Shown: in pieces, positions 50,013 to 57,478 of the stretch
Layout: each line of letters starts with the position of its first letter
Position numbering within the stretch: the first letter of the stretch is position 1
Origin: Humitalea sp050632385
GTDB lineage: Bacteria > Pseudomonadota > Alphaproteobacteria > Acetobacterales > Acetobacteraceae
Direction: 5' to 3'
Assembly: GCF_050632385.1 (NCBI RefSeq)
Contig: NZ_CP192599.1
Coordinates: 1,426,001 to 1,490,000, forward strand
DNA: 64,000 bases
The notes under the pieces: model-generated
Told to the model about the DNA's origin: nothing
Seen by the model: only the letters and a program-made list of their open reading frames with translations
The model's database searches: none
Position numbers and translations under genes: made by a program

Positions 50013-51178
50013 CACGCCTCCGCCAAGGCGTGGAGCGGCAGGTCGTGGTCGAGGGCGGAGAGGCGCTCCGGCGCCCCTTCGGTGACGATGAAGGTTTCGC
50101 CGAGGCACATGGCGAGGTTCGTCTCGCTGTCGAGCAGGATCATGTGCATGAACACCACCATGCCGGGTTCCAACGGCACCGCGTTGCCGGCGAAGATCAT
50201 CGGCCATTCCATCCAGGTCGGCGGATAGGAAACGCCGAGGCTGTAGCCGCAGGCATTGAGGCGTGCGTGGCGATAGCCGTGTCGGTCGAGCACGCTGGCA
50301 TGGGCGTCGAACAGGTCGCCATAGGTATGGCCGGGGCGCAGCACAGCCTGGCAGGCGGCCAGTGCCTCGATATTCGCCGCATGCATGCGGCGCTGCGCCG
50401 GGCTGGCCGTGCCCGTCAGCGCCGTGCGCATCAGGGCCACGTGGTAGTGCCGGTAGGCGGCGGCGAATTCGATATTCACCTGGTCCTGGGCCGCGATCCG
50501 CCCCTTGCCGGTGAAGTAGCGGCAGAGCAGCGCATTGTCGCCGGCACCGCAGACGAAGCGCCCCGCCGCCGGGTCGCCGCCCGCGCGGATCACCGTCGCG
50601 TAGATCTCCGCCAGGATGTCGGATTCTGAATTGCCGGGCAGGCAGGCGGCATGGGCACGACGCCAGGCCTCGTCCGCGATGCGTCCCGCTTGCCGCACAT
50701 AGGCAAGCTCGGCCGGCGACTTCACCACGGCGAAGGAGGCGATGAGGGTGGAGGCATCCTCCAGCCCCACATCCGGCGCGAAGGCGGCTTCCAGCAGCCG
50801 CCCGCGCTGCGCGTTCAGGGTGACGGAGGCGAATTCAACGCCGATGCGGTCGCCGGCGCCGATGCGCGGGCCCAGCGCCTCACGCAGGGTCACGGCCGGG
50901 TTCGCGCCAGCCGCATCCACCCAGAGGCGCACATCCTCGATGATGGAGGTCAGCTTCGCCTGGCGCACATCCGAGGAGCGCGTGAGCAGCATCATCTCGC
51001 CATTGGCGCCGAGCCAGAGGCACTGGAACTGCGAATAGCCGGCCGTGTCGTAGCCGGTGAGCCAGTACATGCTCTCCTGCCGGAAGACGAGCAGGCCGGC
51101 CAGGCCATCGGCGCGCAGGCGCTGCGTCACGCGTGCGATGCGTGCCTTGAATTCAGCCGGTTCGAAATGCAGCGCCAT
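50012..51178 (-). CDS. M24-family creatinase/ectoine-hydrolase-like protein lacking metal ligands
   Basis: 388 residues in the pita-bread fold. MYWLTGYDTAGYSQFQCLWL and the following LTRSSDVRQAKLTSIIEDVR match creatinase and ectoine hydrolase (DoeA) relatives. The metal-ligand pattern of aminopeptidases is missing: FAAAYRHYHVALMRT stands where D-x-D metal residues would be, and GYSLGVSYPP stands where GH-x-x-G would give His. Creatinase itself works without metal, so a metal-free amidine or amide hydrolysis is plausible. It is first in the operon with the polyamine-type importer, which would supply an amine or guanidino substrate. The exact substrate is inference. Confidence 0.82.
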   Translation of the reverse strand: MALHFEPAEFKARIARVTQRLRADGLAGLLVFRQESMYWLTGYDTAGYSQFQCLWLGANGEMMLLTRSSDVRQAKLTSIIEDVRLWVDAAGANPAVTLREALGPRIGAGDRIGVEFASVTLNAQRGRLLEAAFAPDVGLEDASTLIASFAVVKSPAELAYVRQAGRIADEAWRRAHAACLPGNSESDILAEIYATVIRAGGDPAAGRFVCGAGDNALLCRYFTGKGRIAAQDQVNIEFAAAYRHYHVALMRTALTGTASPAQRRMHAANIEALAACQAVLRPGHTYGDLFDAHASVLDRHGYRHARLNACGYSLGVSYPPTWMEWPMIFAGNAVPLEPGMVVFMHMILLDSETNLAMCLGETFIVTEGAPERLSALDHDLPLHALAEA

Positions 51179-51244
51179 GTTGCGCGCGGTCCTTAAATGT
51201 GTGGCGCCGAGTGTGGCCTATTGCAGCGCAACGCATGAATGAAT

Positions 51245-51258
51245 TATGTGATGACATA
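51245..51258. promoter_or_regulatory. Palindrome in the M24 / LysR divergent gap
   Basis: TATGT (51245-51249), GATG, ACATA (51254-51258), a perfect 5-bp inverted repeat in a local AT-rich stretch, with outer GAATT (51241-51245) and GAATTC (51260-51265) sequences. It touches the LysR start codon at 51258, so autoregulation is plausible. The gap is only 79 bp and must hold both promoters. Confidence 0.4.
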
Positions 51259-52166
51259 TGAATTCCGCTCATGCAATTGGCCAGCTCCCCATGAGCGCGC
51301 TGCGCTGCTTCGAGAGCTTCGCCCGCCTGGGGGATATCGCGCAGGCCGCCCGCGAGCTTGGCATCACGCCATCCGCGGTCAGCCATCAGTTGCGGGGGCT
51401 GGAAGGCCTGCTTGGCGCCCGCCTGACGGAGCGGCGCGGCCGGCGCCTGGGCCTGACCAGCGAAGGCCGGGGCTATTTCGAGGCGGTCAGCCCCGCCTTC
51501 ACCCTGCTCCAGCGTGCCACCACCCAGCTTCGCCAGAACCGCCTGCCGCGGCGCGTGACCATCAGCGCATTGCCGCTGCTGGCGAATGGCTGGCTGCTGC
51601 CGCGCCTCGGCCGCTTCATGGCGCTGCACCCGAAGGTCGAGATCCAGGTGCAATATGCGCGCTATCGCAATTATGCGAGTGACGCGGCCGATCTTTCGCT
51701 GCGCTTCGGTGCCGGAGACTGGCCTGGCTACGTCAGCGAGGTGCTGTTCCCGGGCGGCGCCTTTCCGGTCGCCAGCCCGGCGGTCGCCGCGCGCCACGGT
51801 CCCTTCCGAACGGCCGCCGATTTTCTGCGCGCGCCACTGATCCATGATGGCAGCACGGAGCAATGGGCGAGTTGGCTGGATGGCGCGGGTGCCCCGCCGA
51901 CAGCACCGCTGCGCGGCATGGTTTGCGAGGATGGGCTGCTCACGCGCACGGCGATGCTGGCCGGCATCGGCGTCGCCCTGACGCGCCCGCTGCTCATCGA
52001 GCAGGAACTGCGCGCGGGACATCTGGTACAGTTATCGGAGCATGGCATCAGGGACGGGCAGGACTACTATCTCTGCCTCCGCGCCGATCAGGATTTGCCG
52101 CCGGCGGTGCATCAGCTCGCCGCCTGGCTGCGGTCGCCAACGGCAGGGCGCGCGCCAAGGGACTGA
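51258..52166 (+). CDS. LysR-family regulator of the GcvA group
   Basis: 302 residues. HTH: PMSALRCFESFARLGDIAQA and ARELGITPSAVSHQLRGLEG; then RRGRRLGLTSEGRGYFEAVS. The effector domain carries VTISALPLLANGWLLPRLGR, DAADLSLRFGAGDWPG and MLAGIGVALTRPLLIEQELR, a GcvA/AmpR-like pattern. It is divergent from the M24/polyamine-importer operon and is its likely regulator. Confidence 0.93.
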   Translation: MNSAHAIGQLPMSALRCFESFARLGDIAQAARELGITPSAVSHQLRGLEGLLGARLTERRGRRLGLTSEGRGYFEAVSPAFTLLQRATTQLRQNRLPRRVTISALPLLANGWLLPRLGRFMALHPKVEIQVQYARYRNYASDAADLSLRFGAGDWPGYVSEVLFPGGAFPVASPAVAARHGPFRTAADFLRAPLIHDGSTEQWASWLDGAGAPPTAPLRGMVCEDGLLTRTAMLAGIGVALTRPLLIEQELRAGHLVQLSEHGIRDGQDYYLCLRADQDLPPAVHQLAAWLRSPTAGRAPRD

Positions 52167-52267
52167 TCCGCCATTTGCCGAGTTCTGCAACTGTGACTGC
52201 GCTGATCGATTTTCAGAACGAACCTGAACCGCAACGGACGCAAGCGCCTCCCCGAACGGGCTTGCCT

Positions 52268-52283
52268 ATTAGATCAATCTAAT
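52268..52283. promoter_or_regulatory. Perfect palindrome upstream of the 52.3-55.3 kb operon
   Basis: ATTAGAT (52268-52274), CA, ATCTAAT (52277-52283): a 7-bp inverted repeat with 2-nt spacer, 50 bp upstream of the first ORF of the operon. The AT-rich symmetric site resembles a GntR or IclR operator. No regulator gene for it is adjacent, except the LysR gene ending at 52166. Confidence 0.5.
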
Positions 52284-52332
52284 GTTGGATCGCCCCAACG
52301 CTCCGGTAAGGGCGAATTGGAGGGATCCAAGC

Positions 52333-52413
52333 ATGCTTCGACGGCGAAGCCTTGCTCTGGCAGGGCTGGCAACGACCTTGGCCGCGCCCCGCGCCGGGGC
52401 AGTGCCATCATGA
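52333..52413 (+). pseudogene. Signal-peptide-only ORF, remnant of a secreted protein
   Basis: A 26-residue ORF (starting MLRRRSLALAGLATTLAAPR) with a strong GGAGGG site 8 nt upstream. It is a complete Sec/Tat-like signal peptide with AGAVPS at the cleavage region and then a stop, so the mature protein is gone. It looks like the start of a binding protein, perhaps a Bug receptor, cut short. The stop overlaps the ATG of the next short ORF. Confidence 0.55.
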
Positions 52414-52559
52414 TGATCATCGACCCGACAGCCGCCTTCGAAGCGCTCGCCGATCCCGGTGTCCTGCATGTTGTGACCGGCAGGGCGCGGCAGCAGGCCT
52501 TCGTCATGAATGACGCGACACCGCGCGCATTTTGGCAGCGCCGCCCCTGGCGCGAATAA
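52410..52559 (+). pseudogene. 49-residue ORF, probable gene fragment
   Basis: MMIIDPTAAFEALADPGVLH, then a VVTGRARQQAFVMNDATPRA segment. It reads like the C-terminal end of an amidohydrolase-type protein, where a substrate-independent VV-x-GR strand is common, but I cannot assign it. Its frame differs from the signal-peptide ORF, with which it overlaps by 4 nt. An AAGGAG site for the following Bug gene starts at its stop. Either a remnant left by deletion, or a small gene. Confidence 0.4.
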
Positions 52560-52571
52560 GGAGTCATCGCC

Positions 52572-53549
52572 ATGCGTTTCTCCCGTCGCCGTCTCCCGGC
52601 GCTGCTGCTCGGCAGCGCGGCACTCGCACGCCCCGCCCTGGCGCAGCCCGCCTGGCCAAGCAGGCCGATCCGGATGATCGTCGCCTTCGCCCCCGGCGGC
52701 GCCACCGACATCATGGCGCGCCTTGTCGCCGCACGGCTGCAGGCCGAACTCGGCCAGGCCGTGGTCGTGGAAAACCGGGCCGGCGCCTCCGGCATCATCG
52801 GCACGGAGGTCGCGGCGCGCGCCGCACCCGATGGCTATACCCTGCTGATGGGCTCCATCACCACGCATGCCGTGAACGTGCCGATGTATGGCACGCGCCT
52901 GAGTTACGATCCGGTGCGCGACTTCGCCGCGGTCACGCGGGTTTCGACAGGATACAACCTGCTGGTCGTGCATCCCTCGCTGCCGGTGCAAAGCGTCGCG
53001 GATCTGATCGCGCTCGCCAAGGCGCGGCCGGGTGCTCTCGCCTATGGCCATGGCGGCAACGGCACATCGACCCACCTGGCCGGGGAGATGTTCAAGGCAC
53101 AGGCCGGCATCGACGTGCTGACCGTGCCCTTCCGCAGCACATCGCCGGCGACGGCGGCGCTGTTGGCCAACGAGATTCAGATCATGTTCGACACCTCCAC
53201 CTCCGCACTACCGCTGGCGCGCCAGGGCAGCGTGCGGCTGCTGGCGACCTGTGCGCCGCAGCGCAGGCCCGGCATGCCGGATGTCCCCGCGGTGGCGGAG
53301 ACATTGCCCGGCTTCGAGATGAGCACATGGAGCGGCATCTTCGCGCCGGCCGGAACGCCCCCGGCCATCATCGCGCGGGTCGATGCCGCGACGCGCATCG
53401 CCATGCGCGACCCGGAGATGCTCGCCCGCTTCGAGCAGCTCGGCAACGAGCCCTTCGACGCCGGCCCGGAGGAATTCGCCGCCTTCGTGCGGACCGAGAT
53501 CGTCAACTGGACCCAGATCGTGCGCAACGCACGCATCACGGCCGAATAG
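52572..53549 (+). CDS. Bug/TctC-family tripartite tricarboxylate receptor
   Basis: 325 residues. Signal peptide MRFSRRRLPALLLGSAALAR ending LAQP, then IRMIVAFAPGGATDIMARLV and VVVENRAGASGIIGTEVAAR. AAGGAG sits ten bases ahead of ATG 52572. It is followed at 15 nt by the RraA-type gene and, further on, by the 2-keto-4-pentenoate-hydratase-like gene, so its ligand is probably an aromatic-derived keto or hydroxy acid. Confidence 0.93.
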   Translation: MRFSRRRLPALLLGSAALARPALAQPAWPSRPIRMIVAFAPGGATDIMARLVAARLQAELGQAVVVENRAGASGIIGTEVAARAAPDGYTLLMGSITTHAVNVPMYGTRLSYDPVRDFAAVTRVSTGYNLLVVHPSLPVQSVADLIALAKARPGALAYGHGGNGTSTHLAGEMFKAQAGIDVLTVPFRSTSPATAALLANEIQIMFDTSTSALPLARQGSVRLLATCAPQRRPGMPDVPAVAETLPGFEMSTWSGIFAPAGTPPAIIARVDAATRIAMRDPEMLARFEQLGNEPFDAGPEEFAAFVRTEIVNWTQIVRNARITAE

Positions 53550-53564
53550 AGCAGGACGCAGCAC

Positions 53565-54239
53565 ATGACCGTCGGATTTAGAATCAAGGCCGAGTTTACG
53601 CGTGTGGATGCGGGCCTGGCGCAGCGCGCGGCGGCGATACCCGCGGCGAATATCGGCGACGTGGTCAACCGCATGCAGTCGATGCGCGGCGGCTTCAAGG
53701 CCTATGGCGGTCGCCGCGTCGTGGCTGGCCCCGCCCTGACCGTGCGTGCACGGGCGGGCGACAACCTGATGATGCACGAGGCGCTGGACCTCGCCCAACC
53801 GGGTGACGTGGTGGTGTGCGACGCCGGTGGCGACTTCGGCACCGCGATCATTGGCGACATCATGGCGCGCCACGCCGCCAAGCGCGGTATCGCCGCCCTG
53901 ATCATCGACGGCGCCGTGCGCGATATCGCGGGCCTGGCGGAACTGCACCTCGGCGTCTGGGCGCGCAGCGTGACACCCGCCGGGCCGTACAAGGATGGCC
54001 CGGGTGAGATCGGCTATCCCGTCTCCTGCGGCGGCCTCGTCGTCATGCCGGGCGATCTGATCACCGCCGATGAAGATGGCATCGTGGTGGTCCCGCGCGA
54101 GGATGCGGCCGTGGTCGTGGCGGCAGGCGAGGCGCATTCGCGGAAGGAACATGACATCATCCGCGGCATCGATGAGGGCCGTGCCGATCGCGAATGGGTC
54201 GGCCAGCTGCTGAGCACCAAGGGCGTCACCAGGGTCTAG
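53565..54239 (+). CDS. RraA-like 4-carboxy-4-hydroxy-2-oxoadipate aldolase-type protein
   Basis: 224 residues. The RraA fold shows in IGDVVNRMQSMRGGFKAYGG, ALDLAQPGDVVVCDAGGDFG and ALIIDGAVRDIAGLAELHLG; the Arg-Asp of AVRDI and the acidic Asp in GDFG are the metal- and substrate-binding residues of class II HMG/CHA aldolases in this family. It cleaves 4-hydroxy-2-oxo acids to pyruvate and another oxo acid. RraA regulators of RNase E share the fold but occur in other contexts, so an aldolase is likelier here. Followed by a hydratase-like gene of the meta-cleavage type. Confidence 0.88.
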   Translation: MTVGFRIKAEFTRVDAGLAQRAAAIPAANIGDVVNRMQSMRGGFKAYGGRRVVAGPALTVRARAGDNLMMHEALDLAQPGDVVVCDAGGDFGTAIIGDIMARHAAKRGIAALIIDGAVRDIAGLAELHLGVWARSVTPAGPYKDGPGEIGYPVSCGGLVVMPGDLITADEDGIVVVPREDAAVVVAAGEAHSRKEHDIIRGIDEGRADREWVGQLLSTKGVTRV

Positions 54240-54332
54240 CTGCCGTCAGGGCCGCCATGCGCCCACGCCGCGGGCTGGCGCGGGCGCATGCGGTGTCCGG
54301 CCAGTCCCTTCACGCCGCAGGAGGTCTTGCAA

Positions 54333-54464
54333 ATGGTCAACCGCATCTGCGCCTTGCCCGCCGTCGCCGCGCGCCTGACCGTGCTGGGCCTGCGTTTCCA
54401 AGCGCAGGGCCTCGACGCGTGGGGGCGCGGCGTCGCGCCGACCATGCCGTGTGCGGCTCGCTGA
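54333..54464 (+). CDS. 43-residue ORF with a strong ribosome-binding site, unknown
   Basis: Between the aldolase and hydratase genes, AGGAGG (54319-54324) is followed eight bases later by ATG 54333, and the ORF begins MVNRICALPAVAARLTVLGL and continues RFQAQGLDAWGRGVAPTMP. The frame is open upstream to an earlier ATG at 54288. The pattern of a helix with LP-x-V-x-x-RL-x-x-LGL-x-F resembles the C-terminal helix of Bug receptors, so it may be a remnant rather than a gene. Codons are GC-rich at the third position as in real genes. Confidence 0.4.
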   Translation: MVNRICALPAVAARLTVLGLRFQAQGLDAWGRGVAPTMPCAAR

Positions 54465-54512
54465 TCCGCGAGTCGGGACTGCGACCGGCCTGAGCAAAAA
54501 GGGAGAAGGACC

Positions 54513-55274
54513 ATGTCCGCCAACGCCGCCGATCAGGCCGCACGGCTGCTCTTGGACGTCCGCGGTGGCGGGTCCCGGCTGGCGAAACTGCCGGACGGCC
54601 TCCAGCCCGCCACCATCGCGCAGGCCTATGCCATCCAGGATGCCGTCAATCTCGCGCTCGGTCCCGTCGCGGGCTGGAAGGTCAGCCCGCTGCGCGGCAC
54701 CGACCCGCCCAATTGCGCGCCCATCGGCGCCGCGCTGATCCACGCATCGCCCGCGCGCCTGGCGTCCGGCGCCTTGCCGGGCGCGGAGATCGAAGGCGAG
54801 GTCGCCGTCACCCTCGGCCGCGACCTGCCGCCGCGCGCGACGCCCTATGGGCCCGATGACCTGGGTGCCGCGATCGCCTCCGTCCACCTGGCCGTCGAGG
54901 TCCTGAGTTCCCGCTTCCAGGACCGCAAGGCCGTGCCGCCGCTTGGCGTGGTCGCCGACAGCCAGGGCAATGCCGCGGTGGTGCTTGGGCCGGCGCGCGG
55001 CGATTGGCGGGATCTGGAACTCGGCGGCGTGGCCATGCGGTTGCTGGTCGGTGGTGCCGAGGTCGCGTCGGTCGCGGGCGGCGCCGACACCGCCAATGTG
55101 CTCGCCTCGCTCGCCTGGCTCGCCAACCACGCCGCGGCGCGCATGGGCGGGTTGCGGCGGGGCGACGTCGTGATCACCGGCGCGCGCGCCGGCCCCCGCC
55201 CAATAGGCCTGGGTGCCACGACGGTGGTGGCCGATGCCCCGGACCTTGGCCGTGTCGAGATCGCTTTCGACTAG
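54513..55274 (+). CDS. 2-keto-4-pentenoate hydratase-like enzyme
   Basis: 253 residues, the size of MhpD-type hydratases and 4-oxalocrotonate decarboxylases. ATIAQAYAIQDAVNLALG, GAEIEGEVAVTLGRDLP and AIASVHLAVEVLSSRFQD are family-typical: the Glu-x-Glu in EIEGE and the Glu in AVEV bind the divalent metal. It adds water to 2-hydroxypenta-2,4-dienoate-type acids to give the 4-hydroxy-2-oxo acid that an aldolase splits. The RraA-type aldolase upstream makes this a compact hydratase-aldolase pair for meta-cleavage-type end products. Confidence 0.88.
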   Translation: MSANAADQAARLLLDVRGGGSRLAKLPDGLQPATIAQAYAIQDAVNLALGPVAGWKVSPLRGTDPPNCAPIGAALIHASPARLASGALPGAEIEGEVAVTLGRDLPPRATPYGPDDLGAAIASVHLAVEVLSSRFQDRKAVPPLGVVADSQGNAAVVLGPARGDWRDLELGGVAMRLLVGGAEVASVAGGADTANVLASLAWLANHAAARMGGLRRGDVVITGARAGPRPIGLGATTVVADAPDLGRVEIAFD

Positions 55275-55308
55275 TCCTACGCATCAAGCAAGAACGGAGG
55301 AACGTCCG

Positions 55309-56340
55309 ATGACCAAGATCACGCGACGCCTGACCCTGACCACCGCCGCCATCCTTGCCGCAGCCGCCCCGCGCCTGAACGCCTGGGCCGCCGACCCGAC
55401 GCCGGAGGAGGTCGCCGCGGCGGCCCGGCGCGAGGGCCGGCTGATCATCTACACCTCCTCGGTCGATGCCGACATGCAGAAGCTGTCCGCGGGCTTCGAG
55501 CGGACCTACCCGGGCATTCGCGTCGAGTGGATCCGGCAGCCCTCGACCACCGTGTTCAACCGCTTCGTGGGGGAGGTCGAGGCCGGTGTGGTCCAGGCCG
55601 ACCTGCTCTACACCGCCTCCACCGCGCTGTTCCAGGAACGGCCGGAGCTGTTTCGCCCGCTGACGCCGGCCATGCTGCCGAACATGGGCGCCGATGCGGC
55701 GGTGCGGGCGAAGAACGCGGTCTATGTGATCGACGCGGTCAGCCCGCATGTCGTCTCCTACAGCACGCGGACCGTCACGCCGCAGGACCTGACGCAATTG
55801 CGCAGTTGGCGTGACCTGACCAATCCGCGTTGGCGGGGCAAGATCGCGCTGGTCGATCCGAAGATCTCCACGAACATCACATCCTGGCTGCTGGTGATGC
55901 GCGACACCTACGGCGCCGACTGGGTGCGCGCCTTTGGCCAGAACGGCATCCAGGTGGTCGGCACCGGCACCGCCGGGGTGCAGCAGGCTGTCGCCGGCGC
56001 CTACCAGCTCGTCGTGCCGACCGTGCTGTCGCACAGCGCGGAACTGCGGGCGCGGCGCGCGCCCTTGGGCATCCTGCAACCCGAAGGCCCCGCGCATGGG
56101 CTGGAGAACGGCGCCGCCATCCCGGTGCGGTCCAACCACCCGAACGCGGCGCTGTTGTGGACCAACTGGAAGTTCAGCCGAGAGGCGCAGAACCTCATAG
56201 CAAGCATGGGCCTGGTCGCCGTCAAGCCGGTGGATGACCCGAACGCGCCGAAGCTGTCGCCGAACCACATCGGTTCGAACGACACGATCTCCGTGGCGCT
56301 GCAGCGGGAGTTGATCGAGCTCGTCGGCCTGCGTTCTTGA
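55309..56340 (+). CDS. ABC transporter substrate-binding protein, Fe(III)/AfuA type
   Basis: 343 residues. Signal peptide TKITRRLTLTTAAILAAAAP ends NAWAAD. GRLIIYTSSVDADMQKLSAG is the opening typical of Fe(III)- and phosphonate-binding proteins. The paired Tyr ligands of true ferric-binding proteins are not evident (GTAGVQQAVAGAYQLVV lies there), so the ligand may be another anion or organic compound. ATG 55309 follows GGAGG. It lies 34 nt after the hydratase gene and 16 nt before the ATPase; whether it belongs with the aromatic genes is uncertain. Confidence 0.85.
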   Translation: MTKITRRLTLTTAAILAAAAPRLNAWAADPTPEEVAAAARREGRLIIYTSSVDADMQKLSAGFERTYPGIRVEWIRQPSTTVFNRFVGEVEAGVVQADLLYTASTALFQERPELFRPLTPAMLPNMGADAAVRAKNAVYVIDAVSPHVVSYSTRTVTPQDLTQLRSWRDLTNPRWRGKIALVDPKISTNITSWLLVMRDTYGADWVRAFGQNGIQVVGTGTAGVQQAVAGAYQLVVPTVLSHSAELRARRAPLGILQPEGPAHGLENGAAIPVRSNHPNAALLWTNWKFSREAQNLIASMGLVAVKPVDDPNAPKLSPNHIGSNDTISVALQRELIELVGLRS

Positions 56341-56356
56341 CCGCGCCCCGCAAGCC

Positions 56357-57478
56357 ATGAGCCCGCGGATCGAGGTCATCGACCTGACCAAGACCTATCG
56401 CCGCGACGGGGGGGAGGTCATCACCCCCGTCGACCACGTCAGCCTGGACGTCGGCGCCGACGAACTGGTCGTGCTGCTGGGGCCGAGCGGTTGCGGCAAG
56501 ACGACGCTGCTGCGCTGCGTCGCGGGGTTGGAGCGGCCGGATCGCGGGACCATCGTGATCGATGGCCGCACCGTGTTCTCATCGGACAAGGGGATCTGGG
56601 AGCCGACCGAACGGCGCCAGATCAGCATGATCTTCCAGTCCTTCGCGCTATGGCCGCATATGACGGTCTTCGAGAACGTGGCCTATCCCCTTCGCTGCCG
56701 CCGCACGTCCGAGACCGAGATTGGCCGCCGCGTGGCGGAGGCGCTGGCCACCGTGGGCATCGGCGGGCTGGGCGCGCAGCATCCCGGCCGGATCAGCGGC
56801 GGGCAGCAGCAGCGCGTGGCGCTGGCCCGCGCCCTGGTGGCGGGATCCAACGTCGTGCTGTTCGACGAACCGCTGTCGAATGTCGATGCCCAGGTGCGCG
56901 CCCAGCTTCGCTTCGAACTCAAGGTCATGCAGAAGCGCATCGGCTTCTCCGGCCTCTACGTCACGCATGACCAGACCGAGGCGATGGAACTCGGCCATCG
57001 CGTCGCCGTGCTGGAACACGGGCGCATCGCGGCCCTGGGCCGGCCGCGCGAGATCTACGAGAATCCCGAAAGCGAATACGTCGCGGGTTTCGTCGGCACC
57101 GCGAATATCTGGCCCGGCCGGATCGTCGGCACGGATGCGACGATGGTCGGCATCGAGACCCCGGCGGGGCTGCTGCACGCCTCGCGCGCGCATCTCAGCA
57201 AGGTGGATGGCCTGCGCGGCGGCGACCTCGTCTCCGTGGTGATCCGGCCGGAGCAGATCCGGCTCGCGCGCGGCCTGCCCGATGACGCCCCCAACAGCCT
57301 GGCCGCACGGGTCGAGGCCAGTCTCTTCGCCGGCCCGCATACCGAGGTCGTGGTCCGCGCCGGCGACCTCAGCGCCCGCATCTGGTCGCATGACGCGCTG
57401 CTCGACCTGGAGGACGACGAAGCGGTCTGCATCGTCATCGCCCCGGAACGCATCCGCGTCGTGCCGCGCGCCGCATGA
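56357..57478 (+). CDS. Fe(III)/sulfate-type ABC transporter ATP-binding protein
   Basis: 373 residues. Walker A GPSGCGKTTLL, Q-loop IFQSFALWPHMTV, signature ISGGQQQRVALARAL, Walker B VVLFDEPLSNVDAQ, switch His in VTHDQTEAMELGHR. FVGTANIWPGRIVG opens a TOBE-type C-terminal domain that usually regulates import by ligand. It is of the FbpC/CysA branch, and its stop overlaps the permease start as ATGA. Confidence 0.93.
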   Translation: MSPRIEVIDLTKTYRRDGGEVITPVDHVSLDVGADELVVLLGPSGCGKTTLLRCVAGLERPDRGTIVIDGRTVFSSDKGIWEPTERRQISMIFQSFALWPHMTVFENVAYPLRCRRTSETEIGRRVAEALATVGIGGLGAQHPGRISGGQQQRVALARALVAGSNVVLFDEPLSNVDAQVRAQLRFELKVMQKRIGFSGLYVTHDQTEAMELGHRVAVLEHGRIAALGRPREIYENPESEYVAGFVGTANIWPGRIVGTDATMVGIETPAGLLHASRAHLSKVDGLRGGDLVSVVIRPEQIRLARGLPDDAPNSLAARVEASLFAGPHTEVVVRAGDLSARIWSHDALLDLEDDEAVCIVIAPERIRVVPRAA

